In this document: positions 8,038 to 16,378 of the stretch, piece by piece | Layout: the number at the start of each line of letters is the position of its first letter | Numbering within the stretch: the first letter of the stretch is position 1 | NCBI GenBank assembly: GCA_963837775.1 | Contig: CAWIOX010000006.1 | Span: forward strand, 1 to 38,485 | Reading direction: 5' to 3' | DNA from: CAWIOX01 sp963837775 | GTDB taxonomy: Bacteria; Pseudomonadota; Gammaproteobacteria; Burkholderiales; Burkholderiaceae_D | DNA: 38,485 nt | Program-made: the position numbers and the translations under genes | Notes under the pieces: model-generated | Told to the model about the DNA's origin: nothing | Database searches by the model: none | The model's input: only the letters and a program-made list of their open reading frames with translations

Positions 8038-8703
8038 TTACGCGATTCCATAGCGCTGGCGATAGGCGGCAACCGCCTCTTTGTACTGCGCCAGCTGCGC
8101 ATTGGAGGAGTTGCTCGAAATATATTCCAGCAAATCGTCCAGATTGCCGATCGACACCACCGGCATGCCATAGGCCTGGCTGACTTCCTGCACCGCGGAA
8201 CGGGCCGACAGCGCATCGTCCTTGCCCGAGCGCTCCATCCGGTCCAGCGCGATCAGCACCGCGCACGGCGTGGCGCCGGCGGCGCGGATCATATCCACCG
8301 ATTCGCGCACCGAGGTGCCGGCCGAGATCACGTCGTCGATGATCACCACCCGGCCCTGCAGCTTGGCGCCGACGATGGTGCCGCCTTCGCCGTGGTCCTT
8401 GGCTTCCTTGCGGTTGTAGGCAAACGGCACGTTGCGGCCTTTCTTGGCGAGCGCCACCGCGGTCGCCGAAGCCAGCGTGATGCCCTTGTAGGCCGGCCCG
8501 AACAGCATGTCGAATTCGACCCCGGAATCGATCAGGGTCTGCGCGTAGAACTCCGCCAGCTGGCCCAGCGTGTCGCCGTAATTGAACAGCCCGGCATTGA
8601 AGAAATAAGGCGACGTGCGCCCGGCCTTGGTGACGAATTCGCCGAATTGCAACACCCCGGCCGAGACCGAGAACGCGATAAATTGTTGACGTAAATTGTT
8701 CAA
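8038..8703 (-). CDS. pyrE: Orotate phosphoribosyltransferase
   Basis: PyrE (221 residues) makes orotidine 5'-phosphate from orotate and PRPP in pyrimidine synthesis. Visible are SPYFFNAGLFNYGD, the FGPAYKGI segment, YNRKEAKDHGEGG (the mobile catalytic loop with Lys and His), and the PRPP-binding signature VVIIDDVISAGTS. The start is a TTG codon at 8703, with GAGGA ten bases upstream; no ATG is available in frame near it. Length matches the family (about 213-225). It is divergent from the exonuclease III gene, with about 180 bases between them for both promoters. Confidence 0.95.
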   Translation of the reverse strand: MNNLRQQFIAFSVSAGVLQFGEFVTKAGRTSPYFFNAGLFNYGDTLGQLAEFYAQTLIDSGVEFDMLFGPAYKGITLASATAVALAKKGRNVPFAYNRKEAKDHGEGGTIVGAKLQGRVVIIDDVISAGTSVRESVDMIRAAGATPCAVLIALDRMERSGKDDALSARSAVQEVSQAYGMPVVSIGNLDDLLEYISSNSSNAQLAQYKEAVAAYRQRYGIA

Positions 8704-8884
8704 GTTTTCCTCGAAATCCTGTGATGTGAAAAAATTGTCGCCAATAACCCGTATTAGCGAACCACAGCCGCTATTTTAACGTCAACCCTTCGGTTCACCC
8801 CGGGCGGCAAGCGAAGTACCCGCCGCAGCCGCGCAACGAATCGGTTATCCTAGGCGGCTTCGCACTATATCGCACTATTACCTC

Positions 8885-9658
8885 ATGCCAAAAATCATTT
8901 CCGCCAACCTCAACGGCGTGCGTTCGGCCGCCAAAAAAGGCTTCTTCGACTGGATGAACCGGCAGGATGCCGACTTCGTCTGCGTCCAGGAGCTCAAGGC
9001 GCAAGCGCCCGACATGAGTCCGGAATTTCTCGCGCCGGACGGCTACCACGGACATTTTCACTATGCGGAAAAGAAGGGCTATTCCGGCACCGGCGTCTAC
9101 AGCAAGGCTGAGCCGGATGCGGTGCACACCGGCTACGGCGATCCGGAATTCGACGCCGAAGGGCGTTATGTGCGCTGCGACTTCGGCAAGCTGAGCGTGA
9201 TCTCGGTATATTGCCCGTCCGGTTCGTCCTCGCCGGAACGGCAGGAAGCCAAGTTCCGCTTCATGGCCACCTTCCTGACCCATCTGATGGCGCTCAGGGC
9301 CGAAGGGCGCGAGTTCGTGATCTGCGGCGACTGGAACATCGCGCACAAGGAAATCGACCTGAAGAACTGGAAAGGCAACAAGAAGAATTCCGGCTTCCTG
9401 CCCGAAGAACGGGCGTGGATGACGCAGCTGTTCGATCAGGTCGGCTTCGTCGATGTGCATCGCACCATCGACAGCCGCGAAGAGCAATACACCTGGTGGA
9501 GCAATCGCGGCCAGGCCTGGGCCAAGAACGTCGGCTGGCGCATCGATTACCACGTCGCCACGCCCGGCATCGCGGCCACGGCGACGGCGGTGTCAATCTA
9601 CAAGGATGCGCGCTTTTCCGACCATGCGCCGCTGATCATCGATTACCGCCACGATTGA
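8885..9658 (+). CDS. xthA: Exodeoxyribonuclease III / AP endonuclease
   Basis: A 257-residue EEP-fold nuclease for base-excision repair. Motifs in order: SANLNGVRSAAKKGFFDWM (Asn of the metal site), CVQELKAQ (metal-binding Glu), GYSGTGVYSK, VISVYCPSGSS (catalytic Tyr), CGDWNIAHKEIDLKN (catalytic Asp and Asn), and RIDYHVATPG and FSDHAPLIIDY (catalytic Asp-His pair). All expected catalytic residues are present and the length is normal. It is transcribed divergently from pyrE and converges on the outer-membrane factor gene with only 10 bases between stop codons. Confidence 0.95.
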   Translation: MPKIISANLNGVRSAAKKGFFDWMNRQDADFVCVQELKAQAPDMSPEFLAPDGYHGHFHYAEKKGYSGTGVYSKAEPDAVHTGYGDPEFDAEGRYVRCDFGKLSVISVYCPSGSSSPERQEAKFRFMATFLTHLMALRAEGREFVICGDWNIAHKEIDLKNWKGNKKNSGFLPEERAWMTQLFDQVGFVDVHRTIDSREEQYTWWSNRGQAWAKNVGWRIDYHVATPGIAATATAVSIYKDARFSDHAPLIIDYRHD

Positions 9659-9668
9659 TCGATCGCTG

Positions 9669-11048
9669 TCACAGGCTGCCCAGCGCCTTGTACAGCGACA
9701 CCGTGGCCTGCAGGCGCTTGAGCTTGATCTGCCCCAGTTCGTTCTGCGCACCGGACAGCGTGCGCTGGGTGTCGAGCACCGTCATCAGGTATTCGGAGCC
9801 GACCCGGTAGCGGATTTCCGACAGCTCGAACGCATGGCGCGCCTGCTCCATTTCGGTGGTCTTGAAGCGCCATTGCGCATCCAGGCTGCGAATCTGCCCG
9901 AGCGCGGTTTCCACTTCCGACAACGCGGTCATCACCGCCGCGCGGTATACCTGCACCAGCTCCTGCTTTTCGGCGATGCTGATATCGCGCTGGCTGCCGA
10001 GCCGGCCGGCATCGAAGATCGGCGCCAGCAAGCCGGCGCCCAGATTGGCCAGCAGATGGCTGCCGCTCAGCAAGGACAGCACCGAGCTGCTCTCGGCGCC
10101 GATCGAGCCGGTCAGGCGGATCGTCGGAAACAGCGCGGCGCGCGCCTGCGCGACATTGGCGTTGGCCTGCGCCAGCCTTGCCTCGGCGCGCCGGATATCG
10201 GGACGGCGCGCCAGGATCGAGGATGGCATGCCGGGCGCCACCTCGGGCAAGCTGATATGGGCCAGCCCGGATTCATTCACCTTGACGCTTTGCACCGGCC
10301 GGCCCAGCAGGATCGCCAGCGCCGCCAGCGCTTCGCGCTCCTGCTGCAGCAAATCCGGAATCACCGCCTTCTGGCCGGCCAGCACCGAGCGCTGGCGCGC
10401 CAGATCGAGCGGCGAGGCAGCGCCGGCGCGGCTTTGCGCATCGACCAGATTCAGCACCCGTTGCGCATTGGCGGCGTTCTGCCGTGCGATCTGGATCTGG
10501 TCGCGCAGTGACAGCACCTGCAGATAGGTCGAGACGATGCCGCTGGTGACGGTCAGCGCCACCGTCTGGCTGTCGTAGCGGTTGGCCTGCAGCGCGGCTT
10601 GGGCGGCGACCAGGCCGGCCTTGTTCTTGCCCCAGAAATCGATTTCGTAGCCGATTTCCAGCGCGGCGCTGAGCGCGTTGCTGCCATCGCGCGGCAAAGA
10701 GCGCGTGGCCCCGACCGACAAATCCGCAGCCGGCAACAGCGCGACGCCGGCGATGCGCGCCTTGGCTTCGGCCTGGCGCACCCGCGATATCGCCACCCCG
10801 ATGTCCGGACTATTGCTTTGCCCCTGCTCGACCAGTTGCGTCAGCTCGTCGCTGCCGAATTGCTGCCACCAGCTGCTGTCGGTCCAGGCCGGCTCATCCT
10901 GCTGGTCCTGCCCATTTTGTTTAAGCGGCAGGCTCCAGGCGGCCGGCAGGTCCATCGCTGGCACGGGTTCCGGCGCCTCGGCCCGATGCGCGCAAGCGCT
11001 CAGCAGCGGCAGCATTGCCAGCGTCAGGCGGCTCATCAGATGTCGCAT
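9669..11048 (-). CDS. NodT-family outer membrane efflux lipoprotein
   Basis: A 459-residue TolC-like outer-membrane factor. The N-terminus is a lipoprotein signal with lipobox LLSAC, preceded by a hydrophobic stretch. The fold repeats itself, as in all family members: the paired helical hairpins begin at SPDIGVAISRVRQAEAKARI and at RPDIRRAEARLAQANANVAQ, each followed by a strand region (LLPAADLSVGATRS; LFPTIRLTGSIGAES). It would provide the outer-membrane exit duct for the MacA-like adaptor encoded 23 bases upstream. The start at 11048 was preferred because AGGGAAATG precedes it; an upstream in-frame start at 11075 would overlap the adaptor gene. Confidence 0.9.
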   Translation of the reverse strand: MRHLMSRLTLAMLPLLSACAHRAEAPEPVPAMDLPAAWSLPLKQNGQDQQDEPAWTDSSWWQQFGSDELTQLVEQGQSNSPDIGVAISRVRQAEAKARIAGVALLPAADLSVGATRSLPRDGSNALSAALEIGYEIDFWGKNKAGLVAAQAALQANRYDSQTVALTVTSGIVSTYLQVLSLRDQIQIARQNAANAQRVLNLVDAQSRAGAASPLDLARQRSVLAGQKAVIPDLLQQEREALAALAILLGRPVQSVKVNESGLAHISLPEVAPGMPSSILARRPDIRRAEARLAQANANVAQARAALFPTIRLTGSIGAESSSVLSLLSGSHLLANLGAGLLAPIFDAGRLGSQRDISIAEKQELVQVYRAAVMTALSEVETALGQIRSLDAQWRFKTTEMEQARHAFELSEIRYRVGSEYLMTVLDTQRTLSGAQNELGQIKLKRLQATVSLYKALGSL

Positions 11049-11071
11049 GGCATTTCCCTGGTATTGACTTG

Positions 11072-12319
11072 TCAACGCTGCTGTGGCGACTGTGCGACTT
11101 GCGCCGCGCCGGTCGCAGCGGCAGGCTTTGCTGCTGGCGGCTTGCCGGCCAACACCTGCTCACCCGGCGCCAGTCCCGACAATACCTGTGCATAGTGCGC
11201 ATTGCGCAGGCCGATGCGCACCGTGCGCGGGCTGACCTGGCGCTTCGCCCCGACCACCTCCGCCTGGTAATTGCCTGCGGCATCCGGCGGCCCCAGCAAG
11301 GCGACCGGCAGCAGCACTGCATCACGCGCCTGCGCCACGACAAAATGCACCTGCGCGCTCATGCCGCTCAACAATTGCTGCCCGGGATTGGCGACGTCGA
11401 ACAAGACATTGTAAAAAGCCTGCTTGCCATGCTCGCCGGAAACGCCGGCCGGCACCGGGATCACCTGACGCAATTTGCCCGACCATTGCTTGCCGGGATA
11501 GGCGGGGGTGGTGAAATACGCGGTCATGCCCTTGCGCAAGCGCGGCACATCGACTTCGGCCACCTGCGCCTTGACCGTCAGGCTCGACAGGTCGGCAATC
11601 CGCAACAGCGCCGAGGCCTGCTGGCTGGCGCTCACCATTTGTCCGGGACGCGCCGCCAGCAACACCACGGTGCCGGACATCGGCGCCCGTATCTGCGTAT
11701 GCTTGCGCATTTCCTCATCGTCGCTGATGGTCGATTCGGTCTGGTGGATTTGCGCATTGATCGCCTCCACCCGCGCCGCGGCCGAATGCAGGCTCATCCG
11801 GCTGGATTCGAAGGTCTCTTCGCGGGTCGCGTTTTCAGCCTTCAGCTGGGTCTGGCGGTTAAATTGCAGCTCGGCAAAATCCAGCTGCGCACGCTGATCG
11901 GCCAGCTCGGCCCGCAGCCGCGCCAGTTGCGCCCGGTTGCTCTCGACCCGCTGCAGCGACTGGGACGGCGTGATCTCCAGCAGCAAGCGGTCGCGCCTGA
12001 CCTCGTCGCCGATCGTCACCTGCACGTCCTTGATCTGGCCCGATATTTGCGCACCGACATCGACATACTCATTCAATTGCAGTTTGCCGTCGGCCAGTAC
12101 CGCCTGCTCGATATCGCCGCGCTGCAGCGTGACCGTTTTCAGTGGCTGCGGCGCCGGCAGCGCTGCCGGCGCCGCGTTCAGGTTTGGTGCGGCGCGCACC
12201 AGAAAACCCGCACCCAATGCCGCCAGCAACAGCAGCGCGGCCAGCAGGTAGTGGCGGCGGATGCCGCCAGGCGCAGCCGGATCGGCCTGATCCTTGGTTA
12301 TCGGCGCTACGTTATTCAT
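11072..12319 (-). CDS. MacA-like periplasmic adaptor (HlyD/RND membrane fusion protein)
   Basis: The 415-residue protein has an N-terminal membrane anchor (residues about 23-43, YLLAALLLLAALGAGFLV). It continues with a lipoyl half-domain (VDVGAQISGQIKDVQVTIGDEV), a long alpha-helical hairpin (residues about 115-195), the second lipoyl half (TQIRAPMSGTVVLLAARPGQMV), a beta-barrel and a membrane-proximal domain. The order resembles MacA and PvdR adaptors, which link an inner-membrane MacB ABC exporter to a TolC-like duct. Here the next gene is the outer-membrane factor and no MacB gene is present in between or nearby, so the exporter must be encoded elsewhere or has been lost. The 453 bases upstream contain no gene. 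Confidence 0.88.
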   Translation of the reverse strand: MNNVAPITKDQADPAAPGGIRRHYLLAALLLLAALGAGFLVRAAPNLNAAPAALPAPQPLKTVTLQRGDIEQAVLADGKLQLNEYVDVGAQISGQIKDVQVTIGDEVRRDRLLLEITPSQSLQRVESNRAQLARLRAELADQRAQLDFAELQFNRQTQLKAENATREETFESSRMSLHSAAARVEAINAQIHQTESTISDDEEMRKHTQIRAPMSGTVVLLAARPGQMVSASQQASALLRIADLSSLTVKAQVAEVDVPRLRKGMTAYFTTPAYPGKQWSGKLRQVIPVPAGVSGEHGKQAFYNVLFDVANPGQQLLSGMSAQVHFVVAQARDAVLLPVALLGPPDAAGNYQAEVVGAKRQVSPRTVRIGLRNAHYAQVLSGLAPGEQVLAGKPPAAKPAAATGAAQVAQSPQQR

Positions 12320-12602
12320 AAGAAAATAATGGCTCTCTGACTGAACCCGGAAACCGCAGCTGAATGCTGTCCGGCTTCGTCAAGTTCATGAATTTGTTGA
12401 AAAAGCTTATCCGGCGCACCAGATGGGCGGCACCGCGACCGGCATGCTTGCCGTCTGCAGAATAACCGCAGCCGGCCCGGCCCGCCAGTATACCTACTCG
12501 GCGGCGATCACTGCACCGCGCGGTTCCGGCGGCACCTGCCCCGAGTCCGCCACCGCAACCGGCCGGGCCACATGGCCGGTTCGCTATTGAAGAAATTTAA
12601 CC
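12320..12602. other. Gene-free stretch upstream of the adaptor gene
   Basis: Nothing convincing is coded here on either strand. Only very short frames exist, and the codon usage is patchy. It should hold the promoter of the adaptor/outer-membrane-factor pair, but no clear -35/-10 or operator could be picked out by eye. Confidence 0.4.
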
Positions 12603-12682
12603 GGGGCATGTTCAAAAAACCAGCGCTGCGCGCTTGATTTCATTGGCGGTTGAAAAATACATGCGCGAGCATATTTCCCGCC
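12603..12682 (+). repeat. Dispersed intergenic repeat, copy C
   Basis: GGGGCATGTTCAAAAAAC is followed by GATTTCATTGGCGGTTGAAA and a 3' hairpin (GAAAAATACATGC...GCATATTTC). It aligns over its whole length with copy D at 14119-14200. It lies about 90 bases downstream of the DUF465 stop codon, oriented against that gene. Confidence 0.6.
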
Positions 12683-12725
12683 CAGGTACGGCGCCGGCAG
12701 CGCATCGACCTGCACCGGAATAAAA

Positions 12726-12749
12726 AACGGACAGTCAGCGCTGTCCGTT
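12726..12749 (-). terminator. Rho-independent terminator of the DUF465 gene
   Basis: On the minus strand AACGGACAG and CTGTCCGTT form a perfect 9-bp stem around CGCTGA, followed by TTTTTTATT. It starts 24 bases after the DUF465 stop codon. Confidence 0.85.
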
Positions 12750-12772
12750 CTTGCTTGCTGCCTGATACCGAG

Positions 12773-13015
12773 TCAGGCGGCGCTCTGCATCAACTGGAAC
12801 AACTGATCCTTGAGCGTGACGCGCACTTTTTTCAGGCCTTCGAGAGCCGCATCGCCCAGATGCTCGACGCCATTTTCGGCACGGTTGACGGCCTTGTCGG
12901 CGTCATCGTATTCATTGAACAGCTTGGCGAAATGCGCGTTGCCCAACTTTAATGTGTGGATTGCATCCTTGAATTCAGGAAACTCTACTGACAGCGGATG
13001 ATGTTCTACTTGCAT
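12773..13015 (-). CDS. YdcH family (DUF465) small protein
   Basis: An 80-residue helical protein starting MQVEHHPLSVEFPEFKDAIH, with the YdcH/DUF465 pattern: LKLGNAHFAKLFNEYDDADKAV followed by a second helix ending in VRVTLKDQLFQLM. The family is widespread and of unknown function. The start at 13015 is set by AAGGAG five bases upstream and by the family's N-terminus; the open frame extends further but without homology. It has its own intrinsic terminator. The roughly 270 bases between it and the next gene show no coding signal. Confidence 0.88.
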   Translation of the reverse strand: MQVEHHPLSVEFPEFKDAIHTLKLGNAHFAKLFNEYDDADKAVNRAENGVEHLGDAALEGLKKVRVTLKDQLFQLMQSAA

Positions 13016-13285
13016 GGCTACTCCTTGGTTAAGTCGAAAAAAATGATCTTTCTGAACCCTATCCTCAGCGCAATATTGCGGCGCAAAACATGGTGCAATT
13101 ACTCCGAGTGGCGGAGGCAAGCGGTGCTGTCGGGCGCCTCGTGCATCAGCAAAAAGAGGAATTTTCCTTACATCAATTCTACTGCAGAACAAGGCGTAGT
13201 GTGTCAATTTCGGGAGTTCCGAGCACTGGCATTTGCTGTCGCAGCGTCTCGATGAATCGACGAATCCGGCCTCATGCTGCAACGG

Positions 13286-13687
13286 CTACTTCGGCTGATT
13301 GAGCTTTTGCTCCAGGTCTTCCAGCTCGATTTCAATCGCGCGGGTGCTGATCGTGATTTCGTAGAAGGAGAAGATCAGCGACAGCAGCAGCAGGAAGATG
13401 CTGAGGCCGAACGCGTACTGGGCGACCAGCTCCAGCCGGACGAACACCAGAAACATCGACACCGCGCACAGGATGAAGCTCATCACGCCGAGCGCCTGCA
13501 TGCGCCGGATCAGCGTGATGCGCTGGCGCAGGTTGGCGATCTGGCGCACCACGATTTCCTTTTGATCATCCTTGTACTGGCCGTGCAGCTGGCGGATCAG
13601 CTGCGCCAGCACCAGGAAGCGGTTGGTGTAGGCCAGCAGCAGCAAGGAGATGGCCGGGAACAGCAAGGCGGGGGTGGTCAGGTTCAT
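13286..13687 (-). CDS. DUF2721 family membrane protein
   Basis: A 133-residue protein with three predicted membrane segments: PALLFPAISLLLLAYTNRFL at the N-terminus, ALGVMSFILCAVSMFLVFV, and AYAFGLSIFLLLLSLIFSFY. A basic cytoplasmic loop lies between the first two (IANLRQRITLIRRMQ), and the tail is acidic and coiled (EIELEDLEQKLNQPK). It matches the DUF2721 pattern; function unknown. Just upstream of the start codon the sequence turns into an extreme low-complexity tract, so its native promoter may be missing or misassembled. Confidence 0.82.
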   Translation of the reverse strand: MNLTTPALLFPAISLLLLAYTNRFLVLAQLIRQLHGQYKDDQKEIVVRQIANLRQRITLIRRMQALGVMSFILCAVSMFLVFVRLELVAQYAFGLSIFLLLLSLIFSFYEITISTRAIEIELEDLEQKLNQPK

Positions 13688-13715
13688 GGGCGTTCGGTCC
13701 GGTTTTTTTGCTTAT

Positions 13716-14080
13716 AAGAAAAAGGGAAAAAGAAAGAAAAAAAAAAAGAAAAAGAGAAAGAGAAGAAGAAGAGAGAAAAAAAGGAAGAGAAAAAAAAAGG
13801 AAAGAAAGAAAAAAGGAAAGAAGAGAAAGAGAAAAAGAAAGAAAGAGAGGAAAAGAGATAGGTAGAAGAGATAAAAGGTGAAAAGGTAAAAGGTAAAAAG
13901 TAAAATGAAAAGAAAGAGTAAAAGTGAAGATGAGAAAGAGAAGGGAAAAGAGAGGGGAGAAGAAAAGAGGGATGGCGAGAACGGCGGGCGCAAACAACCC
14001 GAAAACCCACACCCAAACACACACACGCCACACCGCCACGACCCACGCGGCGGCCGCACCGCACCCCCTCCTCCCTATCT
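13716..14080 (+). other. Extreme strand-asymmetric tract: purine-only run, then A/C-rich run
   Basis: Bases 13716-13858 (143 bases) contain only A and G. Purines then continue to about 13979 with scattered T. From about 13990 to 14080 the strand becomes almost entirely A and C (CCCACACCCAAACACACACA and similar), nearly free of T. This is totally unlike the GC-rich surroundings. The frames within it encode only Lys/Arg/Glu or Phe/Leu/Ser homopolymer-like products and are not genes. It could be a triplex-prone natural tract or an assembly artefact made from low-quality reads. Confidence 0.85.
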
Positions 14081-14118
14081 TGTGGGGAGTTTTAAATCTT
14101 GAAACAACAATATTTCAT

Positions 14119-14200
14119 GGGGTATAGGCAAAAACAATGCAGTTGCCGCACGATTTCATTGGCCTCTGAAAAATACAGGCACGAGTATATTTTCAGGCTC
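14119..14200 (+). repeat. Dispersed intergenic repeat, copy D
   Basis: GGGGTATAGGCAAAAACA, then TTGCCGCACGATTTCATTGG, then a hairpin (GAAAAATAC...GTATATTTTC). It sits 35 bases past the M48 peptidase stop codon, opposite in orientation to that gene. It is one of the best-preserved copies. Confidence 0.65.
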
Positions 14201-14234
14201 AGAAACGCGTGCGGAACCGGCAAAACTGGCCGGC

Positions 14235-15131
14235 TTACTGAATCGGCGCCAGCCCCGGCAGATTGCTTTGATACGGCGGCAGTGCCGCCAGCTGCATCCT
14301 TTTGCTGCCCGCATACAGCGGCATCACTTCCGGCAGATGCTTGCGCATCTCGGCGATGCGGTTGCTGCCGGCCGGATGGGTCGACAGCCATTGCGGCGGC
14401 GCGCCCTTGCTGAGCAGGCCCATCTTTTGCCACAGCACGATGCCGGCGCGCGGGTCGTAGCCGGCGCGGGCCGCGATGTCGAGGCCGACCAGGTCGGCTT
14501 CGGTTTCGTCGTCGCGCGAGAATTTCAGCATCGTCAGGTTCGCGACGCCGCCGGCGGCCGCATGGGTCAGGCTGGAGTCGATGCCGAACAGCGCCGACAG
14601 GCCGACCCCGGCCAGTTTGGCGCCGACATTGGCGATGCTCGATTTGGCCGCGCGCTCGCGCCCGTGTTCGCGCAGCGCATGGGCGATCTCGTGTCCCATC
14701 ACGATCGCGACTTCGTCATCGGTCAGCTTGAGCGAGGTCAGGATCCCGCTGTAGAACGCGATCTTGCCGCCGGGCATGCAAAACGCATTCACCTGTTTGG
14801 ACGCGATCAGGTTGACTTCCCACTGCCATTGCGGGGAACGCGGGTTCCAGCGCGCAACGAACGGGATCAGCCTGGCGGCGATCTTGCGCAGGCGCAGCAG
14901 TTGCGGATGGTTGTCGGGCACCAGCGCGCCTTGCTGCGCGGCCTGCGACTTCATGCCGTCGTATTGCTGCAGCGACTGGGTCTCGATCTGTTCTGCGGAC
15001 ACCAGATTGCGCAGGCTCGACATCTTGCCGACCCTGACGCCGGCATTATCCTGGTTATCGGTTTGCGCCAGGCCGGCCGGCGCTGCCAGCGCCAGCGCCA
15101 GTGCGCAGGCCAGAGAGCGTTGTCGTGTCAT
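14235..15131 (-). CDS. M48 family periplasmic metallopeptidase
   Basis: A 298-residue exported protease with a signal peptide (residues 1-22, ACALALALAAPAGLAQ). The zinc site is complete: HExxH in VIVMGHEIAHALREHGRE (about residue 150), with the third ligand Glu in DDETEADLVGLDIAARAGYD. Family features such as NAFCMPGGKIAFYSGIL and STHPAGSNRIAEMRKHLPE are present. Relatives (LoiP, BepA) take part in outer-membrane protein quality control. The start overlaps the ampG stop codon (ATGA), making it the last gene of the metX-metW-ampG operon. No lipobox is seen, so it is probably soluble in the periplasm. Confidence 0.9.
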   Translation of the reverse strand: MTRQRSLACALALALAAPAGLAQTDNQDNAGVRVGKMSSLRNLVSAEQIETQSLQQYDGMKSQAAQQGALVPDNHPQLLRLRKIAARLIPFVARWNPRSPQWQWEVNLIASKQVNAFCMPGGKIAFYSGILTSLKLTDDEVAIVMGHEIAHALREHGRERAAKSSIANVGAKLAGVGLSALFGIDSSLTHAAAGGVANLTMLKFSRDDETEADLVGLDIAARAGYDPRAGIVLWQKMGLLSKGAPPQWLSTHPAGSNRIAEMRKHLPEVMPLYAGSKRMQLAALPPYQSNLPGLAPIQ

Positions 15132-16378
15132 GTTGGCACAGCCTCGTTCCACGGCGCCACGCGCGGCAGCATCAGCATGCCGGGCAGCGCCAGGATGAAG
15201 CACAGGATGAAGAAACTGAACCAGCCGGTCTCGGCCACGATGAAGCCGACCGAGGAATTGACGAAGGTGCGCGGCACCGCGGCCAGGCTGGTAAACAGCG
15301 CGAACTGGGTCGCGGTGTAGCGCGGGTCGGTGGTTTTGGCGATGTAGGCGACGAAGGCCGCGGTACCGAGCCCGACCCCGAACGCCTCGAAGCCGATCAC
15401 CGCCGCCAGCACGATCACGTTGGCGCCGACCTGCGCCAGCCAGGCGAAACCCAGCACTGCAATCGCCTGCGCGACGCCGAAAATCCACAGCCCGCGGTTG
15501 ATGCCCAGGCGCACCATCCAGACCCCGCCGACGATGCCGCCGGCGATGCTGGCCCAGAAGCCGGTGGTCTTGGCGATCGCGCCGATCTGCGTCATCGAGA
15601 AACCGAGGTCGAGATAGAACTTGGTCGCCAGCGCAGTGGCCATGCTGTCGCCCAGCTTGTACAGGAAGATGAAGCCGAGTATCCACAGCGCGCCGCGCCA
15701 GCCGTCGCGGTCGATGAATTCGCGAAACGGCAGCAGCACCGCGTCGCGCATGTTGCGCGGCGGCGTGCCATACACCGCCGGCTCCCTGATCAGCAGCGTG
15801 CAGGCCAGTCCGGGCAGCATGAAGGCGGCGGTGATCCAGAATACCGGCTGCCAGGCCATCAGATCGGCCAGAATCAGCGACAGCGCGCCCGGCACCATGC
15901 CGGCCACCTTGTACGCATTCACATGCACCGCGCTGCCCAGTCCCTGCTCGTTATCCGGCAGGATTTCGCGCCGGTAGGCGTCGATCACGATGTCCTGGCT
16001 GGCCGACAGGAACGCCACCAGCGCGGCCACCGTGGCAATCGCCGGCAATTGCGTCAGCGGGTCGAGCATGCCCATCGCGCCGATGCCGAAAAACAGCGCA
16101 GTTTGCGTGATCGCCATCCAGCCGCGCCGCCGCCCCAGCGCGCCGAAGCTGTAGCGGTCCATCAGCGGCGACCACAGGAATTTCCAGGTGTACGGAAACA
16201 TCACCAGCGCGAACAGGCCGAGAGTCTTGACGTTGAGTCCCGACTTGGCCAGCCAGGCCTGCATCAGGCTGAGCAGGATGAACAGCGGCAAGCCGGAGCT
16301 GAAGCCGAGGAACACGCAGATCAGCGTGCGGCGGTTGAGGTAGCTGTGCCAGCTGGCGCTTGCGCGGGGCATGGTCAT
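15128..16378 (-). CDS. ampG: AmpG-type muropeptide permease (MFS)
   Basis: A 416-residue major facilitator with about 12 membrane segments. AmpG imports GlcNAc-anhydro-MurNAc peptides for peptidoglycan recycling. Family marks: CVFLGFSSGLPLFILLSLMQAWL near the N-terminus, WKFLWSPLMDRY (MFS loop 2-3 equivalent), FLSASQDIVIDAYRREIL, and FEAFGVGLGTAAFVAYIA. The start at 16378 overlaps the metW stop codon, and the stop overlaps the peptidase start (ATGA in both cases), so translation is coupled. ampG downstream of metXW is a familiar betaproteobacterial arrangement. Confidence 0.92.
   Translation of the reverse strand: MTMPRASASWHSYLNRRTLICVFLGFSSGLPLFILLSLMQAWLAKSGLNVKTLGLFALVMFPYTWKFLWSPLMDRYSFGALGRRRGWMAITQTALFFGIGAMGMLDPLTQLPAIATVAALVAFLSASQDIVIDAYRREILPDNEQGLGSAVHVNAYKVAGMVPGALSLILADLMAWQPVFWITAAFMLPGLACTLLIREPAVYGTPPRNMRDAVLLPFREFIDRDGWRGALWILGFIFLYKLGDSMATALATKFYLDLGFSMTQIGAIAKTTGFWASIAGGIVGGVWMVRLGINRGLWIFGVAQAIAVLGFAWLAQVGANVIVLAAVIGFEAFGVGLGTAAFVAYIAKTTDPRYTATQFALFTSLAAVPRTFVNSSVGFIVAETGWFSFFILCFILALPGMLMLPRVAPWNEAVPT

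Noticed and set aside
12372..12475. Possible 33-codon gene upstream of the adaptor gene
   Set aside because: No ribosome-binding site, no recognisable motif, and composition fits non-coding sequence.
13461..13511. Possible CRISPR or tandem repeat array anywhere in the window
   Set aside because: I looked for regularly spaced direct repeats on both strands and found none; the dispersed elements are kilobases apart.
13650..14127. Several open frames in the purine-rich tract
   Set aside because: Products are Lys/Arg/Glu or Phe/Leu/Ser low complexity; they only reflect base composition.
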